A stretch of DNA of 64,000 nt from Mortierella sp. BCC40632 (taxonomy: Eukaryota > Mortierellomycota > Mortierellomycetes > Mortierellales > Mortierellaceae): assembly GCA_011634665.1 (NCBI GenBank), contig WAEK01000007.1, positions 2,266,501 to 2,330,500 of the forward strand, in the 5' to 3' direction. The notes beneath the pieces are model-generated. The model ran no database searches. It saw only the letters and a program-made list of their open reading frames with translations, and was not told the DNA's origin. How positions within the stretch are numbered: the first letter of the stretch is position 1; each line of letters starts with the position of its first letter. The translations under genes were made by a program, and so were the position numbers. This document shows, piece by piece, positions 52,840 to 64,000 of the stretch.

Positions 52840-53238
52840 TTGTCGAGAGGGGTTTGTCAAACTCTTTCTTATTTTTTTTTTTTTTTTTTTTTGGAATCTT
52901 GTCAAAAGTACCTTCCTTCCCTTTCTTTCTTTCTTTCTTTCTTTCATTTGGTCCGCATTTTGTCATCATGAGGTTCTCTATTTATTCTATTCTTTCCGAT
53001 CTCTTTACACCATTCTCAACACTGTATCACTAATAAAACAAAAGAGAAAAAAATATTATAAAGAGTCGGTAGAAATCAAGTGTTTGGAAAGGTTTCTTTT
53101 CTTTTCTTTTCTTTTCTTTTTTTTATTCGAGGGCAAAAGAGCCAGTGTATAGTATGAATTCATCTTTTTTTAGAGACTATCCCTAGTCCCCCATCTAAGG
53201 GTTAGCTTCTCAATCCCAGAACTGCCGATTGAAGATTG

Positions 53239-53271
<33 letters not shown>

Positions 53272-54352
53272 TTGAGTTGTATGGTGTAACTTCTTCTATT
53301 ATTGATAAGCAACTTCCTCCCCACACTACCATCCACCCTTCCATCCACCCATGTCAGGTCTTTTCTAAGGAAGAGGAGAGAGAGAGAGAGAGAGAGATAG
53401 AGAGAGAGAGTTGTAAAGTTGCGTCAAAGTATTTATGTCAGAAGAAGAAAAAAGATTAATCGGTCAAAACCACCGATTTACCAAAGTTTGCTGCGCTTAC
53501 TTCAGTCAGCTGGATGATATGTGTCAAAGAAACAAAGGTGATTGGGACAGAGCGGTATTATGAAAAAGAATAAGAGTGTAGCTCTTCCTATGCAGGATGT
53601 GTGCGATACCACACACAGTCAAATATAAAAAAATAAAATAAAATAAAAAATGGCATTGGTTGAAAGTGAGGGAGGCAGAGTCTCTTTCCTTTCCTAAAGC
53701 TAGCAGCCCTGATATTGTTGGTCCAGGCCTTGGGCCTAGAGTTTGAGTTGCTGGTGGAGTGAGACTCGTCCTGATACGTGGTGGGCACCAGGACTAGAAA
53801 CACGCTTGCTCCTCGATACAAATCGACTCGATGTAATCATTCGATCAAAGAGGATGTCCCTTCTGGATAGTTGAATACTAGGTTTTATCTCCTACCTGAG
53901 GATAAATAAGATGTTCATTTTGAGAGAATCGTGGAGAGAGAAAAGGGGATGGTGGTTTGTGAGGGGGGTTGTTGATCCATCCTGTGAGCCTGTTGGTAAG
54001 AGGAGAAGCCTGTCCTAATGACTATCGCGCCCGTTGAGAAGAGGAAGGGAGATTGAAGAATGAACTATCCTTTGATTTGACTCTAGTGCCGGCGCTGGGA
54101 GTAGTCCTTGATGCACTCAGTTGGTGAACAGCGCACCACACTTAGGAAAAATGAATCATTTCTTTCTTTCTTTTTTAACAAACGTGCCTGTTTGCAAAAT
54201 CAGAGATGGGTTGACTCCACTCTCTACATTTTTTTCCAATTACATTAAAATCTATGAACACTATGCTACCACCATTAATTTCCACTAAATGAGCATGGAA
54301 TAAGAGAGGGTGAAAGAAAGAGAGAGAGAAAAAAGAGACGTCGAAATGGATT
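52840..54352. other. 1.5-kb convergent intergenic region
   Basis: Between the metacaspase stop (plus) and the THI6 stop (minus). Holds T runs (52871-52892), TTTTC repeats (53097-53117) and a 28-base A run (53239-53266). No gene, tRNA or snRNA recognised. Confidence 0.6.
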
Positions 54353-56838
54353 TTATGAGCGAGGAGAAAGAATGTTGATCCGAGCCTCAGTCGAAAGTTG
54401 TTCGGGCTTCAGACTGGCCATCTCATCAATGAAGGCGGCTCTAAAGGTACCAGGGCCCCGGACATCATCCCGCTTGCCTGCGTGTTCTCCTGCAAGGTTC
54501 ATAGCCAAAATACTATATATTCCAGAATCAGCATCAAAACAAATTGCAGTGTTAGTCATTGCATCTGCGGTTCTATTTGCAAGGAACAAGAAAAAAAAAA
54601 GTATGCGTCCCACGCTCCACTTCTTACCCAGCAACAGCAGCTGCAAAGTGATCATTGGGAGAGATGGCGGCAAACGAGGCGATCGAAGAAGCAATGATGC
54701 ATCCTGAACCAGTAATGCGACCCTGGTATTCATGTCCGTTCTCGATAGCAACAGTCCGCACTCCGTCAGACACGTAGTCAATCTTTCCTGTCATAGCAAC
54801 AACGCAATCTATCAGGAAGGGAAGGAGATGTAAGATGTTTACTCTTTTTCGAAAAGAGGCTCATACCCTCACCATAACAAACAGTATATCTTCCAAGACT
54901 TCTCTTGTTCAAAGAGAAAAAACGACATTTGGAGTGGCACTTACTTTCACGTCTAGCAACTGCCTCGACAACTGCAGCAGGGTTCGAGAATCCACTGCCC
55001 ACGCTATCCACACCACGCATGGCAATGCTCTCCGTATCACAGCCGATAATGTCGGCAATAGTCGAGATCTCTCCTGCATTGCCCTTGATAATGTCCACAT
55101 GCATATGGTTCAGGATTCTTCGTGCAGTCTCACGACGAAGAGCCGTTGCTCCAGCGCCAACAGGGTCGAAAACAACAGGCTTCCCCTGTGCGTTCGCGTG
55201 CGCTCCTATAGACAGAATCAAATCGACCCCAAAATAGAAAAAATCGAATGAGTGGGTCTTGAAAATCCATCTTCAAGTAGCTATTCACTTGTTTAGCAGA
55301 CTCTTACCTGCAACAAGCATGCAGTCAACAAATGACTCGGTCAATGTTCCAATGTTCAGGACTACGGATGACACGACCTTGGACAGATCTGCAGCCTCGA
55401 CGGCTGAGGGAGCCATAATAGGCGAGCCACCCAAGGCCAAGGTCGCATTCGCGGTATCGTTCATGACGACAAAGTTGGAAATGTGATGGGTCAATGGAGA
55501 CTTTTCCCTCAATGTTGTCAACAGCTGAGGGAATGACTGAAGGACATTCTCGATTTGGGTACGACCCTTGAGAAGTTCTCCTTGAGTCCGCTTCAGACCT
55601 TCTTCACGACCCGCCTTGTACTCAACCAAGAGCTTCTCAGAAGCCAACTTGGCATCGACAGCACCAACAATTCCTGTAACGACAGCAACGCCATCGAGGA
55701 TACGACCGTTGGAGCCTGCAGAGTGAGCGACGACGCGTCGAGTGTTCTCGTCCTTGATACCGCCAATAACAACCGTCTTGAGCTCGCTCTCAGCAGGAAG
55801 TGCCTCGAGAATAGCACGAACGCCAATTGGGCCCAAAGTACGCTTAGGAGTCTTGGTCTGAGTCATGAAGCAGGTGCCAATGCCGATGTAGTCTGCACCA
55901 TCAGCAAGCGCTTTCTGAGCCTCCTCGCGGGTGCCAGTTGAGATACCAAGGATCTTGTTGGGTCCAAGAAGTCGGCGAGCCTCGACGCAAGAGATGTCGT
56001 CCTGGCCGACATGTGCACCCTCGGCGTCGATTGCCAAAGCGACCTCGATATTGTCGTTGATCAACAGGGGGACATTATACTAAGGTAAGGTAGAGTAAGA
56101 TGAGGTAAGGAAAAAGAGGAAAAAGAAACACAAATCGTTCCATCTCTAGAGGCGTGGTGTTTGCTTTGTTTTTTAGTCCCAAGCCATGGTGCAGCAACAT
56201 GATCCTTCCCACACGACTTGTTGAGGACAATCAAAATAAAGGTCTCTTCTCTGTTCTGTGTCACTGACAAGATCGATCCGAACCATCTCGCTCGCTGCAG
56301 GAGTTTGAAAAAAAATAAAAAAGAAACACGACCCTGCTGCTGCTGCTGCTGCTGTTGTTGCTACTGTTGCTGTTAGCCTGTTTTGGCCTGCAGCGTCTCG
56401 TTTCCATCAATCAACGCCCCAAGAGGTGCTCGCGCCCATCCGCTTCCTCTCTTCCCCGTCTTCTTGGCCTAGTCTCTCCAGGATATCCTCCATCAAACAC
56501 TTTGGTCGCGCGTCAGGGCTGTTTTGTATTCATCGAAATTAAGCCCACTCTCTTCTCGACAGAACAAAAGATGCTGGTTACGAGGTTTTAAACAAGGGTC
56601 TGGAATGCAAGGGTCATCAGAAAAAAGGGGGGATGACGGTTACCTTGCGAGTGACGGCCAAGACTTGACGGGCAAGGTCAATAAAGGCAGGCGTATCAAG
56701 GTCCTTTTCGCGAAGCTGGACGAGTGTGACGCCACCACGAATCGAATCCTCGACGGACTGGACAAGGGTTCTGGAAGGGTGGTTCAGGCCCGAGTCTGTG
56801 ACAAGATAGACAGAGTAGTCGACGACGGGTTTGGCCAT
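54353..56838 (-). CDS. THI6: Thiamine-phosphate synthase / hydroxyethylthiazole kinase (THI6)
   Basis: Bifunctional thiamine enzyme: the N-terminal ThiE domain joins HMP-pyrophosphate and HET-phosphate to thiamine phosphate; the C-terminal ThiM domain phosphorylates hydroxyethylthiazole. Five exons: 56838-56644, 56079-55308, 55205-54945, 54808-54628, 54572-54353; 542 residues, the yeast Thi6 length. ThiE motifs: YLVTDSGL, GGVTLVQLREKDLDT, YNVPLLINDNIEVALAI, GAHVGQDD, GIGTCFMTQTKTPKRT, VVIGGI. ThiM motifs: SPLTHHISNFVVMNDTANATL, LGGSPIMAP, VVFDPVGAGATALRR, IIKGNAGEI, ITGSGCIIAS with the conserved Cys. Divergent from THI20 across 461 bp, which suggests co-regulation. All splice phases agree. 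Confidence 0.96.
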
Positions 56839-57299
56839 GGCAGTAATGTGGATGGGGGATGAGAGAGGAGAGTTAGGATGCGAGGTGGTGTAATGAAAGA
56901 TCTGGCAATGGGAGTGGGATGTGGAATGAGAAGAGTGTAAAAATGAAAAGATTGAGAAAGAAAGAGAAGGAGTGAGAGAGTGAGAGAGAGAGAGTGTGTG
57001 TGAGTGAGTGTGAAAGAGAGTGAGTGTGTGAGAGAGAAATAGGCGTCAAAGGCGAACACCACCACTGATCCGATTCGCGCCCATCACCACTGGCGGAGAG
57101 ACAAAAAGGAACTCTGGGGTGTCAAAAGTCGTAGTAGAGTCACTCTGGCCCAAAACTGGGTGAGAAAAAAAACAAGCGCCCTCCGCTTTCCCAACGCCCT
57201 TTCTCTCTCCTTCTCTTCTCTCTCTCTTCTATCTCTTCCGTCTCTGCCCTTTCCATTTTCCCTTAACGATCACCCCCTTTTTCTCTCTCTCACTCTCTA
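56839..57299. promoter_or_regulatory. Bidirectional promoter of THI6 and THI20
   Basis: 461 bp between the two start codons, with THI6 leftward and THI20 rightward. The THI6 side has a GT/GA-rich block (about 56965-57040), the THI20 side CT-rich blocks. Sharing so short a space fits joint control by thiamine. I looked for a thiamine-pyrophosphate riboswitch core here and in the introns of both genes and did not find one. Confidence 0.7.
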
Positions 57300-59301
57300 A
57301 TGACATCCTCTACAATCCTCTCATCACATGTGCCAGCCAAGGTCATGACCATCGCTGGCTCGGACAGCGGCGGGTAATTCTCATTTCTGCCATTCCTTCT
57401 GTACCCTACTCCCTCGCGACTCTTTTGCTCGAGTGAACTCTCATACAAGCTCTCTTACCCCTCCTTATCACAATCCAATGATCCCTATAGTGGCGCCGGG
57501 ATCCAGGCCGATCTCAAGACATTTACAGCCATGGAAGCCTTTGGTACCTCGGTGATCACCTCACTCACCTCCCAGAACACGCTCTGTGTCGACGGTATTC
57601 ACCCTGTCCCAGCTGATTTTGTCGCGAAGCAACTCGAGGCTGTCCTGTCAGACATTAGTACCAATGCTATCAAGACAGGTATTTGATCTCTTAATTCCTC
57701 TGCATGGCCACTGATTCTCCTACCGTCCCCGTGCGTATCTGTTGGTACCCACATTCGCGCCCCACATGGCGGGGGGCCCGTGGGGAGTCTTGGAGTGACT
57801 ACTAATTTGATTTTTTTTTTTTTTTTAAAAAAAATGCGGGGCTCATTAGGCATGTTGTGCAACGCCGAGATCATTGCCTCGATCACCAAGACTCTCCGCA
57901 AGTTTTATGGTGAAGAGACGCGTCCTGTCCCCAACTTGGTTGTTGACCCAGTCATGATCGCCTCCTCGGGTGCCGCCTTGCTTGACACCTCAGCCATTCA
58001 GACCCTGATTCAGGAACTCTTGCCACTTTGCTTCATCCTTACACCTAATGTTCCCGAGGCCGAGTATATCCTCACCAAGGCTTCTGCCATCACTCCATCC
58101 GGATCTATCACCACTGCAGTCGGAGGCGAGGTCAAAATTCGATCTCTAGAGCAAATGAAGTCTGCTGCAAAGGATTTGGCTAGACTGGGTCCATCGATTG
58201 TCTTGTTGAAGGGTGGCCATTTGCCATTTATCAAGCGAACTGGCGAGGCTCTGGACTCGGCCTTGTTTGAATCGGTTGACAATCTGGAGGTGGAGATGGA
58301 GGAACTCGAGTTGATTGATCTGATCTATGACTCGAAGACGGACGTGTTTACTGAGCTCCGTCAGAGTTTCTTGAGGACAAGTAGCACCCATGGAACAGGA
58401 TGTACGCTCAGCGCTGCCATTGCTGCCATGCTCTCGAAGGGTCATGAAGGTGAGTTGTGTTTGAGCATCAATTCGATCGGTATGAAAAGGGTAGATGTTC
58501 TAAAGAGTAGTGTTGACGCGTGATTTCCTTTAATTCTTCTAGGACACGAGTCGATTGTGTTGGCCACAGACTATGTCCAGTCGGCTATTCGTGATGGTTT
58601 GACAGTCGGAAAGGGAAAGGGGTGCCTTAATCACTACCATCACGTTGTTCGTCGTTCCATTGAAAGGTGAGTCCTATTTTTTCTGAACGATTTATCTATC
58701 GCCGTGAGCGATTCTCAAAGTCTTACTCAAAGGAGATGATTGTAAACGTTTCTTGTGGATGTCTTTAGGCCTACCAAATTCAACCCGCACCCACTGACAA
58801 ACTACTTGCTCAAGGTCTGTGAGGAGGACTGGAGAAAGTACACGCACCACGCGTTCGTGCAGGGGATTGCCGATGGTACGCTGCCTCAGGAGAGTTTTAT
58901 CCACTATTTGAAGCAGGACTATCTCTTCCTCCAGACTTATGCTCGCGCCCATGGATTGGGTGCCTTCAAGGCTAGGACCATGGAGGAGTCCAAGGCGTTT
59001 GCAGACATTGTTGTCCACATTGCGGACGAATCCAAGTTGCACGTAAAAGTAAGTAAACGAGAGAATACTGAAATGTGATTCGGGAGGGAGCTGTTTGGAG
59101 ACCTAGTAGCTAATGTTCATCAACTTTAAACTGATTTCTAGTACTGTGCCAAGTGGGGTATTTCCCTCGAGGGAATGCTCGCTGCGCCTGAAAGCATGGC
59201 CAACGTCGCCTATACTCGCTATGTGCTCGATATTGGTAAGTACTGGCATTCACTAGAGTTGAATGGGACTAGTCATCCTCCAGGTACATCGATTAACAAC
59301 G

Positions 59302-59333
<32 letters not shown>

Positions 59334-59815
59334 TTTATTTCTCTACGGCAAACATTGGATCAATAGGCATGACGGGCGATTTGTTGGACTTGGGACTGGC
59401 GATTGCACCTTGTTTGATCGGATATGGTGTGATTGGTCGTAGACTTTACAATGATCCTAACACAGTTCGAGGCGATGCCAACCCATACTGGGACTGGATC
59501 AAGAACTATCATGACAGCAATTACCAGTCGGCTGTTGAGCGAGGCATTGGTAAGTAGACATCCTGCTGTAGCCACTACGGAATGGGACACTCCATGAATT
59601 GGTATTGGGTGAGGTGGATTATTCAATAGCTCAAAACTCACCTTTCTCCCCTCCTCCCTCGTCATTCTTTTTTTTTTTTTACCTTAGCCAACCTGGAAAG
59701 GCAGTGCAATATTCAACAACCTTCTGAGCACCGCCTGAAGCAGATGGAGGAAATCTTTAGGACCGCCACAAGACTTGAAATTTCTTTCTGGGAGATGGCC
59801 CTTCACCGACTTTAA
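57300..59815 (+). CDS. THI20: HMP/HMP-P kinase fused to TenA (THI20-like)
   Basis: Makes HMP pyrophosphate for thiamine synthesis (ThiD domain) and salvages pyrimidine from degraded thiamine (TenA, thiaminase II). Eight exons: 57300-57373, 57491-57678, 57850-58449, 58543-58666, 58769-59048, 59142-59235, 59367-59549, 59688-59815; in phase, 556 residues, the length of yeast Thi20. ThiD: [71 protein letters not shown]. TenA: CEEDWRKYTHHAFVQGI, HYLKQDYLFLQTYARA, YCAKWGISLEGM, the likely catalytic Cys in IAPCLIGYGVIG, and WIKNYHDSNYQSAV. The ThiD region has a Glu-rich insertion (VDNLEVEMEELELIDL). The product is the substrate supplier for the neighbouring THI6 enzyme. Confidence 0.96.
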
Positions 59816-60238
59816 GCTAAACGTTCTTAGACAAAAAAAAAAAAAAGGAATTTTCTTTTTTAGAGACCCGTAGGCTCTTGAGCTAGGAAGTATCCTTCGC
59901 CTTGTATTATTCAAACTTTCTTTTTTTTTTTCTTCTTCTTCTGCATTTGAAGCATTTTACATCATAAAGATTATGCATTTAAAGTTTGACGAGATGCCTT
60001 TACAATCTCCCTTTTGTCCACCCTCTGTGAACCAGAAACCATTCTGCTTCTTGCAAAATCCAATTACTCTCGAAGCCGCGAAACTTGGGCACTGTTTTTC
60101 CTGGCTGGAGAGCGCGGCAGAGCTAGCTCTCTATCTGTCTCAATGGTGTTCCTTTTCATTCTGTCCCAAACCGCATCTTTCTTCACTTCTTTCACTCTTT
60201 ACTTTTGTATCACACTCAATCCTTCATCTCGCTCTACC

Positions 60239-60358
60239 ATGGTCGCCAATCGCCTGACACTGTCCTGTCTTGTTGATGGTACCCTTTCCTTTGTCACAGA
60301 AGCAGCAGCAAGCAAGGCTAGAGGACCCAGGAAACTTATCAAGACTCTCAGTATCTGA
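60239..60358 (+). pseudogene. Crinkler (CRN)-like N-terminal fragment
   Basis: A 39-codon frame starting MVANRLTLSCLVDG and ending RKLIKTLSI before TGA. The opening and the later KLIKT match the order I know from the ubiquitin-like N-terminal header of Crinkler-type effector proteins found in oomycetes and many Mucoromycota. The segment between is shorter and does not match, and the frame then closes, so it looks like a truncated relic. A spliced small gene cannot be ruled out, because no GT donor was tested against transcripts. It is preceded by a plausible CTCTACC leader. Similarity is by eye only. Confidence 0.5.
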
Positions 60359-60611
60359 TCTTTGGGCTAGTCCCATTCCCATTTCTCCGTCAGTCACCGT
60401 GCCAGCACTCGACTACCTGAAATGAAGGATAGAAGAAATAGGTGTTTTTTATTGAGTGCTGTCCCTTAGATACTAAGGCTCTATTTGTGAATTTGGAGAA
60501 GAGCGAGTAAATTAAAGTCTGGATAGCTGCCGACCAGTCGCCATGTGCTCCAGAATCACAGCTCCCAAAATAGAGACAGGGGTTCAGTTAAGGAGTGATT
60601 GTGTGAGTCTA

Positions 60612-60675
60612 GTGATTCTCAAAAGTCGAATAATATTCAATTCAATTCGAATATTATTCAACTTTTGAGAATCAC
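60612..60675. repeat. 64-bp near-perfect palindrome
   Basis: Begins GTGATTCTCAAAAGT and ends with its complement ACTTTTGAGAATCAC; the inner part is alternating GAATAATATTC-type AT-rich sequence. The arms of 32 bp differ at only two positions. It could be a fold-back or MITE relic or a strong hairpin. Confidence 0.9.
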
Positions 60676-60836
60676 AGACCACTGCAGGATCTGTTCGCCC
60701 ATCCTCGATTATTGACTTGCGGAGGACCAGCACTCGTTTCCAACATGCCTAATACCTGGTATCTTAATCTCTTCTAACCACATGTCAGAAAGTAAAGTCC
60801 CCCACAGACTCGATGCCTAGTTGGTAGAGTCGGTCC

Positions 60837-61232
60837 TCACTTCTGCTGCATTGTGTTTGTGAAATGGGTTCTCATGGGGTTCAAAAGAGAATGAGCACTG
60901 AACATAAGAGGGCTGTCGTGAATGTTCATAGCAACTCCCTCCCAGATCCCGTCATGCATATCTTTGGTTAGCTTGCGTGGATCGCCGAGTGACTTGGTGA
61001 AGTCTTGGCCCCGTTGTCCTTTTTGGCTGTCTCGATTACACACAGCCTCAAGCCGTGAGACCTTAGTGACGACTATCCCGTCTGTCTTATGATCGATATA
61101 TTGGTATCCATCCCAGGTAAGGGTCCTGTTGCGACGATGACCAGATTCTTTTGAATAAATCTCGCCTGGGTGATACTCTAGGCGACGTGAACAGTGTATC
61201 GATACCCCAAGGAAGCACCACAGGATATGAGT
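60837..61232 (-). pseudogene. 131-codon open frame without start, possible effector-domain fragment
   Basis: Minus-strand frame open from a TAA at 61233-61235 to TGA at 60837-60839, with no ATG near its start. It reads as protein-like rather than low-complexity: GEIYSKESGHRRNRTLTWDG, HKTDGIVVTKVSRLEAVCN, TKSLGDPRKLTKDMHDGIWE. The order of a GE...S...RRN segment, a KTDGI strand, a Glu-containing strand and a KL-KDMHD helix reminds me of C-terminal domains found in Crinkler-like and related Mucoromycota proteins, but I cannot name a family with confidence. It faces the Crinkler-like header 0.5 kb away on the other strand, so they are not one gene. Confidence 0.35.
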
Positions 61233-62104
61233 TTATAGAGACGAGTTTGTGGGAACCGTTGGAAAAGGAAAAAAAAGAAAAAGAAAATAGATCGTATGTC
61301 AACCAGAGAGATGTTGCCTCGTTGTTCAGATTACCTTGTTTATGACAGAGAAATCAGAAGGAGGACGAGGGGCGGGATCTGGTATGGTAGAGACGGCTCC
61401 AATTCTCACCACGTCCAACTGCTGGATTCTACCCGAAAGCACTCTTTTAAAAAAAGGCAGAGGGGCAAAGGGCAAGAGGCGATAGACGGTAAGGAACGAG
61501 GTTGAGAAGATGCCTTTTATCCTCTCTTTTCTTTGAATGAATGACTGCGGCCCGGAGTGATAAATAGTCGGTGATTTTGCATGATAGATTGCTAGATTTA
61601 TCTATTCTCATCGCCTATCAGTGGGCCAAGCCAATCCAAGAACCAAGACAGGGCCTTGTGTCTAGAGCTAGATACTCTGCCAGTTCATATGCAGGTGTAA
61701 TTTCCTCTAGGACTTGCTGTGGAACAATATATCTGGTATATAAGAGAAGAGATATTGAGAATGTAGTTGGATGTGCTCGAATCCTAAGAACGACGTCAAT
61801 TGACCAGCCCTTGACCCTATGAAGGAGATGCTCAGTCTCTGTGGATTGGTTTCTTTGGTTTATTGCAGGTTCTCCCTCCCCTTTCGTTCGATCACTTTAC
61901 TCTTCCCTCATATTTCCAGCTGGCGACAAGTATACTATACAAGACTATGGCAAAAAAAAAATAGGGTGGAATCTTCAAATCTCAAAAATGCCATCTACCT
62001 AATGTGCTACAGTTCTGCCTCTCACCCTCCCCTTCCACCACTCCAAAGAAAAGAAAAAGAAAAAGAATATAAAAAAAAAAAGAAAATGAAAAAGAAAAAA
62101 ATTA

Positions 62105-62135
<31 letters not shown>

Positions 62136-62152
62136 GATAAAAAGCAATCAAC

Positions 62153-63858
<1,706 letters not shown>

Positions 63859-64000
63859 CTACAAACAGAGAATAAAAAAAAAAGGCAGCAAATAGTTAAA
63901 CATCACCGTTTTTTGATCATGCGCCAGCGCATGAACCAAAAGAAGGGGGAAGAGGGAGAGGGAGGGGAAAAAGAGCAAATAGTTCCTGACTCTCTCGCTA

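Larger units (their letters stand above)
59816..62152. other. Accessory intergenic patch with Crinkler-like relics
   Basis: 2.3 kb between THI20 and the kinase at the right edge. Apart from the relic frames and hairpin listed separately, 61300-62040 holds no recognisable gene, and 62041-62150 is A-rich and directly 3' of the kinase stop on the other strand (T-rich there). Confidence 0.6.

Noticed and set aside
56839..57849. Thiamine-pyrophosphate riboswitch in the THI6/THI20 promoter or early introns
   Set aside because: The conserved CTGAGA and ACCTGA-type core segments with the right spacing were not found by eye.
60805..60850. Possible tRNA-like D-arm (CTAGTTGGTAGAGTCGG)
   Set aside because: No matching T-arm, anticodon stem or acceptor stem could be paired around it.

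Overview
The window is a piece of nuclear genome from an early-diverging filamentous fungus, most likely Mortierellomycota or a close relative. The evidence is compact genes with many short GT-AG introns (donors mostly GTAAGT-like), fungal families (Kre/KNH-like GPI protein, fused THI6 and THI20 enzymes, TVP18, SHB17, GPR1/FUN34 acetate transporter), a Crinkler-type N-terminal relic, and very dense (GA)n/(CT)n and poly(A)/poly(T) tracts. The phylum is my inference; no rRNA or other phylogenetic marker search was possible.

Layout. 0.7-10.3 kb, minus strand: a Dal5/Tna1-type MFS permease and a PDK1/Pkh kinase without a PH domain. 13.6-14.8 kb, plus: a GPR1/FUN34/YaaH acetate transporter. 14.8-20.3 kb: gene-free, with two non-collinear relics of pogo/Tigger-type (DDE_1) transposases, a matching terminal-inverted-repeat motif, a hairpin and an 18-bp minisatellite. 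20.3-23.5 kb: intronless eEF1A (minus) with a probable 5' UTR intron, divergent from a RhoGAP protein (23.5-27.1 kb). 28.8-30.4 kb: TVP18 (minus) with one frame break. 32.0-38.3 kb, plus: an SRPK/Sky1 kinase and a carnosine N-methyltransferase homologue with a histidine-rich leader. 39.1-40.1 kb, minus: SHB17-like sedoheptulose bisphosphatase. 42.9-44.5 kb: a low-complexity orphan with a ten-histidine run. 45.7-52.8 kb, plus: a secreted GPI-type protein, ribosomal protein uL13 (RPL16) and a type I metacaspase.

54.4-59.8 kb holds a thiamine module: THI6 (thiamine-phosphate synthase plus hydroxyethylthiazole kinase) and THI20 (HMP/HMP-P kinase plus TenA) are head to head across 461 bp, so both pyrimidine and thiazole activation plus their coupling are encoded by one divergent pair. 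59.8-62.1 kb is an accessory patch: a 39-codon Crinkler-like N-terminus, a near-perfect 64-bp hairpin and an antisense 131-codon orphan frame. The right edge (62.2-63.9 kb, minus) is the 3' part of a germinal-centre (MST3/Nak1-like) kinase cut by the window.

Exon coordinates were derived by hand from splice signals, reading phase and family conservation. All proposed gene models are in frame through every junction except TVP18 and SHB17, which each have one unresolved junction; the metacaspase start is also unresolved. I saw no tRNA, rRNA, CRISPR array or riboswitch.
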